DNA of 47,659 nt from contig JALOQC010000018.1 of assembly GCA_025453555.1 (NCBI GenBank), positions 1-47,659 on the forward strand, given 5' to 3'. The position numbers and the translations under genes were made by a program. This DNA comes from Myxococcota bacterium (GTDB taxonomy: Bacteria; Myxococcota_A; Polyangia; Polyangiales; Houyiibacteriaceae). The notes beneath the pieces are model-generated. The model had not been told where the DNA came from, searched no databases, and saw nothing but the letters and a program-made list of their open reading frames with translations. Shown here piece after piece: positions 1 through 8,322 of the stretch; position 1 is the first letter of the stretch, and each line of letters begins with the position of its first letter.

Positions 1-99
1 GAGGAGCATCGTCGGCCGCTGACCCGGCCGACCGAGGAGCATCGTCGGCCGCTGACCCGGCCGACCGAGGAGCATCGTCGGCCGCTGACCCGGCCGACC
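1..99 (+). repeat. Three tandem 33-bp units carrying a palindromic core
   Basis: Three identical 33-bp units lie at 1-33, 34-66 and 67-99, and more may exist left of the window. Each holds an 8-bp stem GTCGGCCG / CGGCCGAC around the loop CTGACC. The unit length is a multiple of three, so it adds 11 codons per copy to the propeller gene. The core is a one-pair variant of the palindrome at 2886-2907 and 42249-42270, with both stem partners changed together. Confidence 0.9.
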
Positions 100-671
100 C
101 AGAAAACTGGGAAGGCTGGGGCAGCGACGCGCTCTCGGTCACGCTCGCGACGGGCGGAGGCGACGTCGAGCGCTTCCCGGTGCAGCAGCTTCACGCGGTG
201 CACGTGATCGCAGATGCACGCGATGCGGCGCGCGACGAGGTCTGGGTCGGCAGCCTGCACGGGCTCTACCGCTTCGATCCGCGCACCGCGCGCCTCCAGC
301 GCCACACCGTTTCGTCGGGCGCGTTGCCGGTCGACTGGGTCACCGCGCTCGCGACGATCGACGGCACGCTCGTGGCGGGCACCTACCACGGCGGCCTCTC
401 GTGGAAGCAGGGCGATCGTTTCGCGCACGAGACGGAGCGCGACGGTCTGCCTGCGGGTTGGGTGAACCCACACGCGATCGTCGCGCACGGCGGCGCGCTC
501 CACGTGGGCACGCTCGAGCGCGGGCTGCTCGTCGGCACCCGCGGCGCGTGGCGTCACTACACCACGCGCGACGGTCTGCCGAGCGACGACGTCACGGCGA
601 TCCTGCCCGAGCGCGACGGGATCTGGGTGGGCACACGCGGTGGTCTCGTGTGGATGGAGCGCGCGCGCTGA
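3..671 (+). CDS. Beta-propeller protein, 3' part only (two-component-regulator propeller type)
   Basis: The frame is open from the left edge of the window, so the true start lies outside; the GTG at 180 is internal. The visible 222 residues hold propeller blades ending in motifs such as VWVGSLHGLYRFD, LHVGTLERGLL and IWVGTRGGLVW, spaced about 40 residues apart. This is the pattern of the ligand-binding propellers found in periplasmic sensor domains and secreted proteins. The first 32 visible residues are three copies of an 11-residue Ala/Ser/Asp repeat that looks like a low-complexity linker before the propeller. The gene ends with TGA at 669-671, 40 bp before a strong terminator. No kinase or output domain follows, so the visible part is a C-terminal propeller. 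Its ligand cannot be deduced. Confidence 0.6.
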   Translation, partial: GASSAADPADRGASSAADPADRGASSAADPADPENWEGWGSDALSVTLATGGGDVERFPVQQLHAVHVIADARDAARDEVWVGSLHGLYRFDPRTARLQRHTVSSGALPVDWVTALATIDGTLVAGTYHGGLSWKQGDRFAHETERDGLPAGWVNPHAIVAHGGALHVGTLERGLLVGTRGAWRHYTTRDGLPSDDVTAILPERDGIWVGTRGGLVWMERAR

Positions 672-711
672 AGGCTTCGTCGCTCACGTGCCTCGAGACG
701 AGCACCGACGG

Positions 712-753
712 AACGAAGAAGCCCACGCGAGAGTGCGCGGGCTTCTTCGTTTT
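712..753. terminator. Bidirectional intrinsic terminator
   Basis: A perfect 13-bp stem, AACGAAGAAGCCC (712-724) paired with GGGCTTCTTCGTT (739-751), has a loop that can add four more inner pairs and is followed by Ts. It lies between two convergent genes (stops at 671 and 767) and can serve both. Confidence 0.85.
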
Positions 754-766
754 CGAGTCGTCGACA

Positions 767-1513
767 TCAACCGCAGACGTTCTCGATCGGGGCGACGCGA
801 CAGCGGGCCGCGAGCTCGGACGCGAGCTGAGCGGCGGCGGCGTCGAGCGCGCGTGCGACCGCACGCTGGAAGTCGGCCCGCGCGATCTTCGGCAGCACCA
901 GGCTGACGATGGCGGATCCGATCACGGACATGGAGACCGGGATCGCCCAGCCGAGGTGGCCCGCGGTGTTCCGCGATCCGCGACCCTCGGCGGTGCCGAC
1001 CTCGCTCACCAGCACGAGCTCCGCGCGTTTGTTCATGTTGTTCGGGCGGACCTCTCCGCCGTCGAGGCGCAGCGACGCGCCCGCGTTCGGGCTGGTGTCG
1101 ACGTGCTCGAAGTGGCGCGCGAGGTGGTACCGGAGCGCGACCTCGAGCGCCTCCGTGAAGTCGACGAGCTGCACGACGTGCTTGGTGCCGTGCTGGCGCC
1201 GGACCTCGCGCAGCGCCGCCTGCCAGAACTGGTAGCGCGCGCGTCGGTCCGCCGCGATCTCGGGCGGCGGCTCCTCGACGTCGACCTGTCGAAACTGACG
1301 CGTCTCGCCGCGTGCGTTGCGGAAGAACGCGCCTTCCGCTTGCGGCTGCACGTGCAGGCGCACCCAACCGCGTCGCTCGACCGCAGCGTCTTCTTCCGCC
1401 CGGTCTTCCATCTGGCGCTCCGTCGCGGCCCGCACCGCGAACGGATGAATGTGCACCGTTCCACAACCCACGCTCGCGCACGCGAGCACCACCCAGATCC
1501 AGCACCAATTCAT
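767..1513 (-). CDS. Putative lipoprotein, function unknown
   Basis: The 248-residue product starts at the ATG at 1513, which has a strong GGAGG ribosome site seven bases upstream, and not at the earlier in-frame start. The N-terminus has a hydrophobic stretch with Cys candidates (VVLAC, ASVGC), which fits a lipoprotein signal, although neither lipobox is ideal. The middle is charged. A second hydrophobic segment (residues about 185-205, IPVSMSVIGSAIVSLVLP) could be a membrane anchor, followed by an amphipathic Ala-rich helix. I recognise no domain. The gene stands alone between the terminator at 712-753 and the end of the next minus-strand gene at 1612. Function cannot be assigned. Confidence 0.65.
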   Translation of the reverse strand: MNWCWIWVVLACASVGCGTVHIHPFAVRAATERQMEDRAEEDAAVERRGWVRLHVQPQAEGAFFRNARGETRQFRQVDVEEPPPEIAADRRARYQFWQAALREVRRQHGTKHVVQLVDFTEALEVALRYHLARHFEHVDTSPNAGASLRLDGGEVRPNNMNKRAELVLVSEVGTAEGRGSRNTAGHLGWAIPVSMSVIGSAIVSLVLPKIARADFQRAVARALDAAAAQLASELAARCRVAPIENVCG

Positions 1514-1611
1514 GACGTTTCCTCCGAGAAGGCCCGCGTCTCGGCAGGAGGAACGTGCGGTTGCGTGGGTCGGTGAAGATTTTCGTGGAGGCGGCGCGGT
1601 CTCGACGTGCG

Positions 1612-2292
1612 CTACTTCCGCGTGCCCTTCGCGGCCTTGGCGCCCTTCGCGCCCTTCGTGCTCTTGCCGCGCTTCGCGGCACGGTACGCGTCCGCGTCGA
1701 CGTCTTCGCCCGCTGCCCACTGTCGCATCGTCGGCACCACCACCGCGTCCCAGCGTGCGTCGAGGCGCAGGCGCAGGAAGTCGCGGTAGAGCGTGCCGAG
1801 CAGCGCCTCGACCTCGGCGGCCTTCGACATGCGCTCGTAGAAGGGCGTCTCCTCGTCTTCTTCCGACTCCGCCTTCTTCTTCTTTCGTCCGCGCGTGCGG
1901 CCCGCGAGCTCGTCCACGAGATCGCCGATCACCGCCTCTTCCTTCTTGTCGAGCACGGTCGCGAGCTTGAGCGCGCGCAGCGCGAGCGTGTCGCCCGTGA
2001 GCACGAGGCTCGTCTCCTCGTCGTCCTTGCTGATCCGAACCGCGAAGCGCTCCGGGAGCTGCCCGCGCAGGAGCGCTTCTTTCGCTTCGCGTCCGAGCCC
2101 CGGCGCGGCCGCCTTGATCGACGTGCTCTCGGATTCCGCGGAGAGCACGAGCTGCTTCTCGAGCCAGAAGCCGAACGCGCCGTGCTCTTCAGTGTGCAGA
2201 GTGCCGTCGAAGAGCTCGGACTCCATCCAGAGCCAGAGCAGGAGCTCACGGCCGACGAAGCGGCGCTTCTCGATGCGATCGGCGAGCTGCAT
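1612..2292 (-). CDS. Partner of the RdgC-like protein, conserved hypothetical
   Basis: The 226-residue product has an N-terminal block RRFVGRELLLWLWMESEL that resembles the FLGREFLTWLW block of RdgC-related proteins. It then has a predicted alpha/beta region, a Lys-rich acidic stretch (residues about 145-160) and a C-terminal tail with repeated KGAKGAKAAKG. The ATG (2292-2290) overlaps the TGA of the upstream gene as TGATG, so the two are translationally coupled and probably work together. RdgC binds DNA and restrains RecA in Proteobacteria. Here the family signature appears split over two proteins. The basic tail could bind nucleic acid. The functional link is inferred from sequence resemblance only. 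Confidence 0.55.
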   Translation of the reverse strand: MQLADRIEKRRFVGRELLLWLWMESELFDGTLHTEEHGAFGFWLEKQLVLSAESESTSIKAAAPGLGREAKEALLRGQLPERFAVRISKDDEETSLVLTGDTLALRALKLATVLDKKEEAVIGDLVDELAGRTRGRKKKKAESEEDEETPFYERMSKAAEVEALLGTLYRDFLRLRLDARWDAVVVPTMRQWAAGEDVDADAYRAAKRGKSTKGAKGAKAAKGTRK

Positions 2293-2981
2293 CACGCGTC
2301 TCCTTCCGGCACGAGGATCGTGGGCGTGAGCGCTTCCCAGAGCGCCTCGTCGTCGAGCGCGATCGGATCGTCCTCGCCGCGCAGACGTGACGCGAGGGTG
2401 TAGGGCGACTCGGCGACCAGCTTCGCGCCGAAGGTCTTCTCGAAGAGATCCACCATCGAGAGCATCGCGCTCGCGGTGTGGCTGAAGAAGCGCACGAGGC
2501 CCTCGTCGAGCGACCACGTCAGATCGACCGCGCGCGTGCTCGGCACGAGCTTCTTGCGCAGCTCGCGCGTCACGACCTCCTTCAGCTCCGCGCGCTCGCG
2601 GCGCGAGAGCTTCTCGCGGCCCACCTGCTCGCGGTACGCGAGTTCGGCTTGGCGCAGACGCGTGCGCAGCATCGCGCCGGGGATCACCCATTTGTCGGTG
2701 CGGAAGCCGAGGTTCACGAAGCCTTCGAGGTACACGCGCTCCTTCGGCAGCGAGACGTCGAGCGGATCGCCGAGCACACACCAGCCGCTGCGCTCGGACT
2801 CGGGCTCGTCCGCGTCGAGCGGGCGCATCGCGTGGTGGAGGAGCTTCTCGTAGGAACGATCGAGGAAGCCACGCGGAAGAGATCCGTCGGCGGCTGACCC
2901 CGCCGACCGGATGGTTCCGTCGCGTCCTTGGAGCGTCACGAAGAAGCGGCTGTAGCTCAGCGAGCCAGAGAGAGCCGACAT
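2292..2981 (-). CDS. RdgC-like protein (recombination-associated family)
   Basis: The 229-residue product resembles RdgC in order of features: a short N-terminal strand region, a charged helix (LRQAELAYREQVGREKLSRR), the block ELKEVVTRELRKKLVPSTR, then DLTWSLDEGLVRFFSHTASA and a final LVAESPYTLA, close in layout to the E. coli protein around its LPRAFS...GSLPVVPL region. RdgC forms a ring on DNA and affects RecA. Residues about 25-33 (SAGSAADGS) are encoded by a dispersed palindromic element, so this stretch is probably a non-essential insertion. The start at 2981 precedes a region with no other gene for 90 bp. It overlaps the downstream partner by one base (TGATG). Family assignment is moderate; no database search was possible. 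Confidence 0.5.
   Translation of the reverse strand: MSALSGSLSYSRFFVTLQGRDGTIRSAGSAADGSLPRGFLDRSYEKLLHHAMRPLDADEPESERSGWCVLGDPLDVSLPKERVYLEGFVNLGFRTDKWVIPGAMLRTRLRQAELAYREQVGREKLSRRERAELKEVVTRELRKKLVPSTRAVDLTWSLDEGLVRFFSHTASAMLSMVDLFEKTFGAKLVAESPYTLASRLRGEDDPIALDDEALWEALTPTILVPEGDA
2886..2907 (-). repeat. In-frame palindromic element, copy 1
   Basis: The 22-bp core has stem GTCGGCGG / CCGCCGAC and a six-base loop CTGACC. It lies in the coding region of the RdgC-like gene and is read as Ser-Ala-Gly-Ser-Ala-Ala-Asp on the minus strand. An identical core occurs at 42249-42270 in the opposite orientation, where the same peptide is encoded. Confidence 0.9.
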
Positions 2982-3072
2982 GGGGACCGGCTCTTAGCAG
3001 CCCGATCGCGCGGAGCCACCTCGTTCACGACGTCACCGCGCGTGGCAGCGCGGCGCGCCATTCAGGAGGTGC

Positions 3073-4065
3073 TCAACCGAAGTCGTGCGACCACTGCCAC
3101 GTCGGATCGCGCTCGACCGTGACCTCGACGGACCAGCCGACCTCGCGCGCGAAGGTCTCGAGGCGCGCGAGCATCGGGCTCGACTCCATCGCGTAGAACA
3201 CGAGCGTGCGATGGCCCGCGTGGGTGGTGGTGCCCGCGAACACCGCGTCCTGCAGCGACTCGAGCAGCCGGTCTTCGCCTTCCGCGATCGCGGCGAGCTC
3301 GTCTTTCGAAGGGAGCCCCTGGTCGTCCACGTCGCGCAGCGCGATCGCGAGCTCGACGCGGTACGAGCAGAGCAGGTGATCGATGCGCTTGAGCGCGCGG
3401 TTGACGCTCGCGAAGATCGGCCGCCCTTCGCGCTCGCCCTTCAGCACGACCCAGCGATCGCCGGTCGCGCGGCGTCGGAGCGCGTCGACTTCTTCCACGA
3501 GCTTCGGCAGCGACACGCCGCCCCACGGTTTGCTCGCGATCGGCTCCACGGCGCCGATCCAGCGCTCCACGCCGTCCTCGCCGAGCGCGCCGTCGAGCAT
3601 CAAGAAGGTCACGGTGCCGCGGAGGTTCTCCGGCATCGCCGCGAACGCCGCGTGCCAGACCTCCACGTCGATGCGCTCGCGCGTCTCGTCGGTCCGCGCG
3701 CGCACGAGCATGTCTTCGGGCTTCACGTCGTGGCCTTCGATCCGGATCGCGAAGCCCGGACGCGGCTTGCGCGCAGCGGAGTGCTCGAAGACCGGATCGT
3801 CCTTCGGCGCCGAAGCCAGCCAACGCTCCGCGACCACACGCAGCTCGGGATCACCGGCCGCGCTCAGCGTGAAGCAGTGCGCGGCGCGCTCGCCTGGCCC
3901 GAGCTCCCACTGCAGACGATCGTCGATCGCCGAGACCAGCGCAGAGATGCGCGCGGGAAGATCGCCGTAGGCGGCGGCGTCGCGCGCTGCGATCGCCTTC
4001 TCGAGCCCCGCTTGGAGCGTGGGCCACGCCGTCCAGAACGCCGCGATCGGTTCCGTCTCGTTCAT
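3073..4065 (-). CDS. DUF695-like protein
   Basis: The 330-residue soluble product has an N-terminal region starting MNETEPIAAFWTAW, a middle region ending in PWGGVSLPKLVEEVDAL, and a C-terminal DUF695-like region beginning DRWVVLKGEREGRPIFA and containing NRALKRIDH, YRVELAIALRD and RTLVFYAMES. DUF695 proteins are found widely in bacteria and have no agreed function. No signal peptide or membrane segment is visible, so the protein is cytoplasmic. The start at 4065 is 17 bp from the stop of the acyl-CoA dehydrogenase gene upstream on the same strand, so the two may share a transcript. The RdgC-like pair downstream is separated by 91 bp. Confidence 0.6.
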   Translation of the reverse strand: MNETEPIAAFWTAWPTLQAGLEKAIAARDAAAYGDLPARISALVSAIDDRLQWELGPGERAAHCFTLSAAGDPELRVVAERWLASAPKDDPVFEHSAARKPRPGFAIRIEGHDVKPEDMLVRARTDETRERIDVEVWHAAFAAMPENLRGTVTFLMLDGALGEDGVERWIGAVEPIASKPWGGVSLPKLVEEVDALRRRATGDRWVVLKGEREGRPIFASVNRALKRIDHLLCSYRVELAIALRDVDDQGLPSKDELAAIAEGEDRLLESLQDAVFAGTTTHAGHRTLVFYAMESSPMLARLETFAREVGWSVEVTVERDPTWQWSHDFG

Positions 4066-4081
4066 GCGCGCGAGCGTATCT

Positions 4082-6385
4082 TCAGGGAGGCGTCGCCGGA
4101 TCGAAGAACGCGATCGGCGCGGCCAGGCACGCGTCGGGGATGCCGAAGGCGTCGACCAATCCCGCGGCGGCGGGCATCAGATCGAGCATGCGGCGCTCGA
4201 CCTCCTTTCGGATCGCGCGCGCCTTCGCGGGTGCCGTCCAGCCGCTCTCGAGGTACCAGCCTGCGTCGCGTTCGAGGAGGCAGAGCGCGTGCAGCGCGCC
4301 GACCTCCCGGAGCATCTCCGTCGCGCGGCGCTCGTCGTCGGTCGTCTCTGCGGCCTCGCGCGCGACGAGCGCCTCGTCGAACCAACGGAACGCGAGGTGA
4401 TCCACCCACGCGCTCGCGGCCGCCACGAGGTGCTCCTGCACCTCCAACATCGCGTCGTGCGGATCCATCTCGTCCCCGAGGCGCCTGGCGAGTCGACGCG
4501 CCGCCGAACGCACGAGCGTGCTCGCGCGATGCTCCAGCGATGCGAGCAAATACTCGCGGTCGCCGAGGTGATCCGGATCCGTGCGCCGCGCGGTCACCGG
4601 GTTCATGTCGACCACGCGCTCGGCCGCGATCCCCGCGACCATGCGCGCGATCGCGCCGACGCCCCCGCTCTGCAGATCGCGACGGAAGCGGCTCACGAGG
4701 CTCTTGGCCACGAGCTGGAGCAGCACCGTGTTGTCACCCTCGAAGGTCGAGAACACGTCGGAGTCCGCGCGCAGATCCGGCAGGCGATTCACGCCGAGAT
4801 ACCCCTGCCCACCGCACGCCTCGCGCGCGAGCTGAACGGTGCGCGTCGCGTGCCAGGTCGCGGCGACCTTCAGGCCCGCGGCCTCCGCTTCGAGCTCTCG
4901 GGTGTCCGTGTCTTCCTTCACGGTCTCTTCCGCGAAACGCCCGCGCAGGCGCTCGAACGCGAAGCTGAGCACGTAGGTCGTCGCGAGCGGCGGCAACAGT
5001 CGACGCTGATGGGTCGGATAGCGCAGCAGCGGCAGCTCGCCCGTCTCGGGACCGAACTGACGCCGCGCGAGCGAGTAGCGGATCGCGATCGCGAGGGCCG
5101 ACTTCGCGACGCTCACGCCGGCCGCACCGACACAGATGCGGCCGCCCACGAGCGTGCCGAGCATGGTGAAGAAGCGGCGATCGCGGCTCGCGATCGGGCT
5201 GACGTAGTCTCCGGCGTCGTCGATCGTCGCGAAACGATCGAGCAAGGCGTCGACCGGCACGCGAACCTGGTCGAACCAGAGGCGCCCGTTGTCGACGCCG
5301 TTGAGGCCCATCTTCCAGCCGCAGTCGCCGATGCGGATCCCGGGCATCGGGTTCCCGTCGTCGTCGCGCACCCGCACGAAGATCGCGTGCACCCCGTGCG
5401 CTTCGCCGCCGACCTCGAGCTGCGCGAAGACCGTGGCGGCCTTCGCGTCGTCCGCGAGCCCGCCGATCCATTCCTTGCGCGCGGCCTCACGCGGCGTGTG
5501 GATCACGAGCTCGCGCGTCGCGTGATCGTAGCGCGCGATCGTCTCGAGCCCCGCGACGTTCGAGCCGTGACCGACCTCGCTCATCGCGAAGCAGCCGGGC
5601 AGCTTCAGCGACGCGACGTCCGCGAGCTTCGCGTGGTGGCGCTCGGTGCCGAGGAAGTAGAGGCTCCCGCCGAAGAGCCCGACCTGCACGCCGGTCTTCA
5701 CGACGAGCGAGAGATCGCCGAGCGCGAGCGTCTCGAAGAGCACCATGAAGGGCTGCAGATCGGGCACGTCCGAGGTCACGCCCGGGAACGCGAGATCGAG
5801 CAGGCCGGTGTCCGAGAGCGCTCGGAGCCAGCCCCGCGCCTTGTCGCGCTGCTCGTCCTTGGAGAGCCCGTACATGCGGCGCGTCGGATCGTCGAGGAAG
5901 GCTCGCGTCCGCGCGCGAACCTCGGTCTGCGTTCCGTCGAGCGCCCGCCGAAGCTCCGCGACCGGCAGCGCCGCGCGTTCGATCGCCTTCGGACGCGGGC
6001 CGTGTGCGCCGCCGAGGCCCAGCGTCTTCAAGAGCTCGCGCGCGACCTGCGCCGCCTCCGGATCGTCGGCCAGCGCCGTCGCGGAGCTCGCGAGCGTGCG
6101 GCGCTCCTCCGCGCCGAGGTTCGCGATCGCGCGGTCGAGGGTGCTCCGCAGGTGCGCGAGCTCGTGCGCGCTCGGGGGATCGTTCGGATCGAGCCACGCG
6201 TGCACGAGCGCACGCGCGGCGGGACGAAGCCACGGCGAGGCGGAGAGTCGCCGACCGATCTCCGCGCGCTCGACTTGCGTGAGGTCGCCGTCGATCCACG
6301 CAGCCAAGAGGAGCGGCAGGAACGTTCGGAGCTGAGGATCGTCGAGGAGCGCGTCGCCGCGTCGAGTCGTCGTCATGCGCGGCAT
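4082..6385 (-). CDS. Acyl-CoA dehydrogenase/oxidase, long form
   Basis: This 767-residue flavoprotein is expected to oxidise acyl-CoA at the alpha-beta bond. An N-terminal helical region (1-170) precedes the conserved core: CFAMSEVGHGSNVAGLET and EWIGGLADDAKAATVFA bind flavin and substrate, GVDNGRLWFDQVRVP follows, and RYSLARRQFG starts the C-terminal helical domain. REACGGQGYLGVNRLP is the region that in acyl-CoA oxidases carries flavin contacts, with the catalytic Glu expected near TFEGDNTVLLQ. The length and the extra C-terminal domain match peroxisomal-type acyl-CoA oxidases more than short dehydrogenases. The start could be 6385 or 6376; neither has a strong ribosome site. It is divergent from the membrane gene at 6437. 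Whether oxygen or an electron-transfer flavoprotein is the acceptor cannot be read from sequence. Confidence 0.85.
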   Translation of the reverse strand: MPRMTTTRRGDALLDDPQLRTFLPLLLAAWIDGDLTQVERAEIGRRLSASPWLRPAARALVHAWLDPNDPPSAHELAHLRSTLDRAIANLGAEERRTLASSATALADDPEAAQVARELLKTLGLGGAHGPRPKAIERAALPVAELRRALDGTQTEVRARTRAFLDDPTRRMYGLSKDEQRDKARGWLRALSDTGLLDLAFPGVTSDVPDLQPFMVLFETLALGDLSLVVKTGVQVGLFGGSLYFLGTERHHAKLADVASLKLPGCFAMSEVGHGSNVAGLETIARYDHATRELVIHTPREAARKEWIGGLADDAKAATVFAQLEVGGEAHGVHAIFVRVRDDDGNPMPGIRIGDCGWKMGLNGVDNGRLWFDQVRVPVDALLDRFATIDDAGDYVSPIASRDRRFFTMLGTLVGGRICVGAAGVSVAKSALAIAIRYSLARRQFGPETGELPLLRYPTHQRRLLPPLATTYVLSFAFERLRGRFAEETVKEDTDTRELEAEAAGLKVAATWHATRTVQLAREACGGQGYLGVNRLPDLRADSDVFSTFEGDNTVLLQLVAKSLVSRFRRDLQSGGVGAIARMVAGIAAERVVDMNPVTARRTDPDHLGDREYLLASLEHRASTLVRSAARRLARRLGDEMDPHDAMLEVQEHLVAAASAWVDHLAFRWFDEALVAREAAETTDDERRATEMLREVGALHALCLLERDAGWYLESGWTAPAKARAIRKEVERRMLDLMPAAAGLVDAFGIPDACLAAPIAFFDPATPP

Positions 6386-6436
6386 GGTTTCACGGCTCGT
6401 CTCGCGCGTCTGCGTCGAGGAAGGAACGATGGGGAC

Positions 6437-7402
6437 ATGCACGCGCCTCGTGGACGCATGTACGAAACGATCGACACGCCACGCCCGCTCCGCGATGCTC
6501 GCGTCGTGACCTACCGCGACGACCTGCTCGCGCTGCGCGAGCGCTGGCGAGACGACCGCGAGCGTCACGACCGTGCGCTCCAGGAGCTCGGTCCGCGCCT
6601 CGCCGCGGTACGAAGCGCCGAGGAGCGTCTGCTCTTGTCGGGCGCTCCGCTCGCGTTTCGGGCCTCGGATCCACCGTTCGGCCCGATCGAGGAGCCGCCG
6701 CCGTCCGCACCACGCGAGGTCTGGGAGGCCGCGCTCGCGCGGCTCGGTGAGCGGCTCGAAGAGATCTCGGACGAAGCGCGCTGGCTCGAGGGGCGAAGGA
6801 AGTCGCTCGAGGAAGGTGTCGATCGCGCGCCGCTCGCGGCTCCTCCGCGCGTGTTGCCGTTTCGGCTAGCGCTCGCGGAGTGGCTCGGGGTCGCTCTTCG
6901 CGTGAGCTGGCTCCTGCTCCCGCTCGCGCTCGTCGCGCGCGCGACGCTCGGTCGGTTGGCGGTGCTCGGCGTGATCGGGCTCTTCGTGGTGGTGACGACG
7001 CTGTGGTGGTCTCGGCGTGCCGCGTTCTTGCGGCAGGGCGTGCTCGCGTCGACGCGGGTGGTCGGCACGCGCGCGTCTCTGGCGACCATGACCAACTGGC
7101 CGATCCGGCGTGCGCGTGGGTGGGGCGTGGACTCGATCCCCTTCACGGGGCAGGGCACGATCACCGAGCTCGTCGCGACGACCGACGCGGGTGAGGTGCC
7201 GTTGCAGGTGAGCAACGTGATCTTTCACGACGGCATGGTGTTGGTGCGCGGCGCGCGCGCGATGGCGACCCTCGCGTTCCACTGCGCGCCCGTGCCGACT
7301 CCCGAAGGCACGTGGTCGCCGCGGCTGACACCGATCGCGCGGCGCAGCGTGCTCTTCGGTGGGATCGCGTGCGCGCTGATGCTCGTGTTCTTGCGGTTCT
7401 GA
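6437..7402 (+). CDS. Membrane protein with coiled-coil N-terminus, unknown function
   Basis: The 321-residue product starts at the ATG at 6437, with 6458 as an alternative. Residues about 20-125 are charged and helical (REWRDDRERH-like and ARLGERLEEISDEARWLEG), consistent with a coiled coil. Two hydrophobic segments follow (VSWLLLPLALVARATL and LAVLGVIGLFVVVTTLWW), forming a hairpin. Next comes a beta-rich domain (VLASTRVVGTRA, ITELVATTDAGEVPLQVSNV) and a last membrane segment at the C-terminus (VLFGGIACALMLVFLRF). The domain layout resembles DUF3592-type membrane proteins, but I cannot confirm this. It is transcribed divergently from the acyl-CoA dehydrogenase and is followed after 21 bp by a palindromic 3' element. 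Confidence 0.6.
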   Translation: MHAPRGRMYETIDTPRPLRDARVVTYRDDLLALRERWRDDRERHDRALQELGPRLAAVRSAEERLLLSGAPLAFRASDPPFGPIEEPPPSAPREVWEAALARLGERLEEISDEARWLEGRRKSLEEGVDRAPLAAPPRVLPFRLALAEWLGVALRVSWLLLPLALVARATLGRLAVLGVIGLFVVVTTLWWSRRAAFLRQGVLASTRVVGTRASLATMTNWPIRRARGWGVDSIPFTGQGTITELVATTDAGEVPLQVSNVIFHDGMVLVRGARAMATLAFHCAPVPTPEGTWSPRLTPIARRSVLFGGIACALMLVFLRF

Positions 7403-7423
7403 AAAGAAGCTGATGGCCGATAC

Positions 7424-7511
7424 CGCAAGCCGCCCTACCGGACGGCGCGCAGCGACCGAAGGGAGCGAAGGCTTGCCCCGTGGGGCTGGCGACAGACCCT
7501 CGGGGAAGCTC
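7424..7511 (+). repeat. 3'-end structured element, short copy
   Basis: This noncoding element begins 22 bp after a stop codon. Its first part, about 35 bp from CCGCAAGCCGCCCTAC, matches 32617-32651 with two differences. Its second part, CCCCGTGGGG then CTGGCGACAG, matches 32795-32827. The first part can fold with loop TACC between GCCGCCC and GGACGGC (one mismatch). The outer part pairs GCTT.CCCCG with CGGGG.AAGC. It may act in 3'-end formation. Confidence 0.75.
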
Positions 7512-7521
7512 ACCGCGACGC

Positions 7522-8253
7522 TCACCCGAGCGGCAGCGGATCCGCCAGCTCGACCTCGCCCGCGTCGACCACTGCGCCGTCGCGCAGATCGAAATAGCGC
7601 ACCTTCTTCTTCTCGAAGTCGATCCGGATGAAGCCCGGCGCCTCGCGGCGCAGCGTGCCCGCGTTGATCGCGACCAGCCCCGGGAACGCGCGCACCATGC
7701 GCTCGTGGGTGTGACCCGCGACCATGTAGGTCAGCTCCGGATCCAGCCAGAGCTCGCGCAGGCCTTCGATCGCTTGCAGTGCGTACCCGCGCGTGTCGCT
7801 GCGCAGCTCCGCCATGTCGTCGTCACCGACTGCATGGCAGAGCATCAGGTTGCCCGCGACGGTCGGAAGCCGGAGCGTGCGCGGAAGGCCCACAAAGAAC
7901 TCGCGCACCGCGTCGCTCGACGTGACGTGCGCGTCGGGCACGCCACGCATGGTGCCCGCGAGGAACCAGCGCTCGTGGTTGCCTGCCACGCAGATCACAC
8001 CGTGCTCCACGAGCAGCGCGACGGTGCGCTCGAGGTCGCCCTTGCCGTCGACGATGTCGCCCACGCAGAGGATCGCGTCCACGTCGTGCAGCGCCTTCAG
8101 CGCGAGCTCGACCGCGACGTCCTCCGCGTGCACGTCGCCGAGCACACCCACGGTGCGCAGCGGCTCCTTCGGCAGGCGCTGCGTCTTCGTCGGCGCGCTC
8201 GCCGGCTCGGCCCCTTCCTTCACGAGCGCGAGCGTATCCCACCGATCCCCCAC
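7522..8253 (-). CDS. Calcineurin-like metallophosphoesterase (YfcE-type)
   Basis: The 243-residue product has the metal-binding motifs of the calcineurin-like phosphoesterase fold in order: GDVH (residues about 39-42), GDIVDGKGD (64-72), GNHE (90-93), a CHAVGD block in place of the usual GH motif, and GHTHE (near 178). These bind two metal ions and hydrolyse phosphomono- or diesters. The compact size and simple core match YfcE/MJ0936-type enzymes. The start is a GTG at 8253; a later GTG (VKEGAEP) is possible because the N-terminal 30 residues are not conserved-looking. It faces the short exported-protein gene at 8323 with a 69-bp divergent gap. The true substrate is unknown. Confidence 0.8.
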   Translation of the reverse strand: MGDRWDTLALVKEGAEPASAPTKTQRLPKEPLRTVGVLGDVHAEDVAVELALKALHDVDAILCVGDIVDGKGDLERTVALLVEHGVICVAGNHERWFLAGTMRGVPDAHVTSSDAVREFFVGLPRTLRLPTVAGNLMLCHAVGDDDMAELRSDTRGYALQAIEGLRELWLDPELTYMVAGHTHERMVRAFPGLVAINAGTLRREAPGFIRIDFEKKKVRYFDLRDGAVVDAGEVELADPLPLG

Positions 8254-8322
8254 GTCCAGCGAGAGATCGATGACGCACCGCGTCGTGGGTCCGCTTGAAG
8301 ATTCGTGACGTTTGGGAGTCTC

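Noticed and set aside
4019-6436. Long plus-strand extension of the membrane-protein frame
   Set aside because: It runs antisense to the acyl-CoA dehydrogenase, whose motifs are unmistakable, and the extension has shadow composition.
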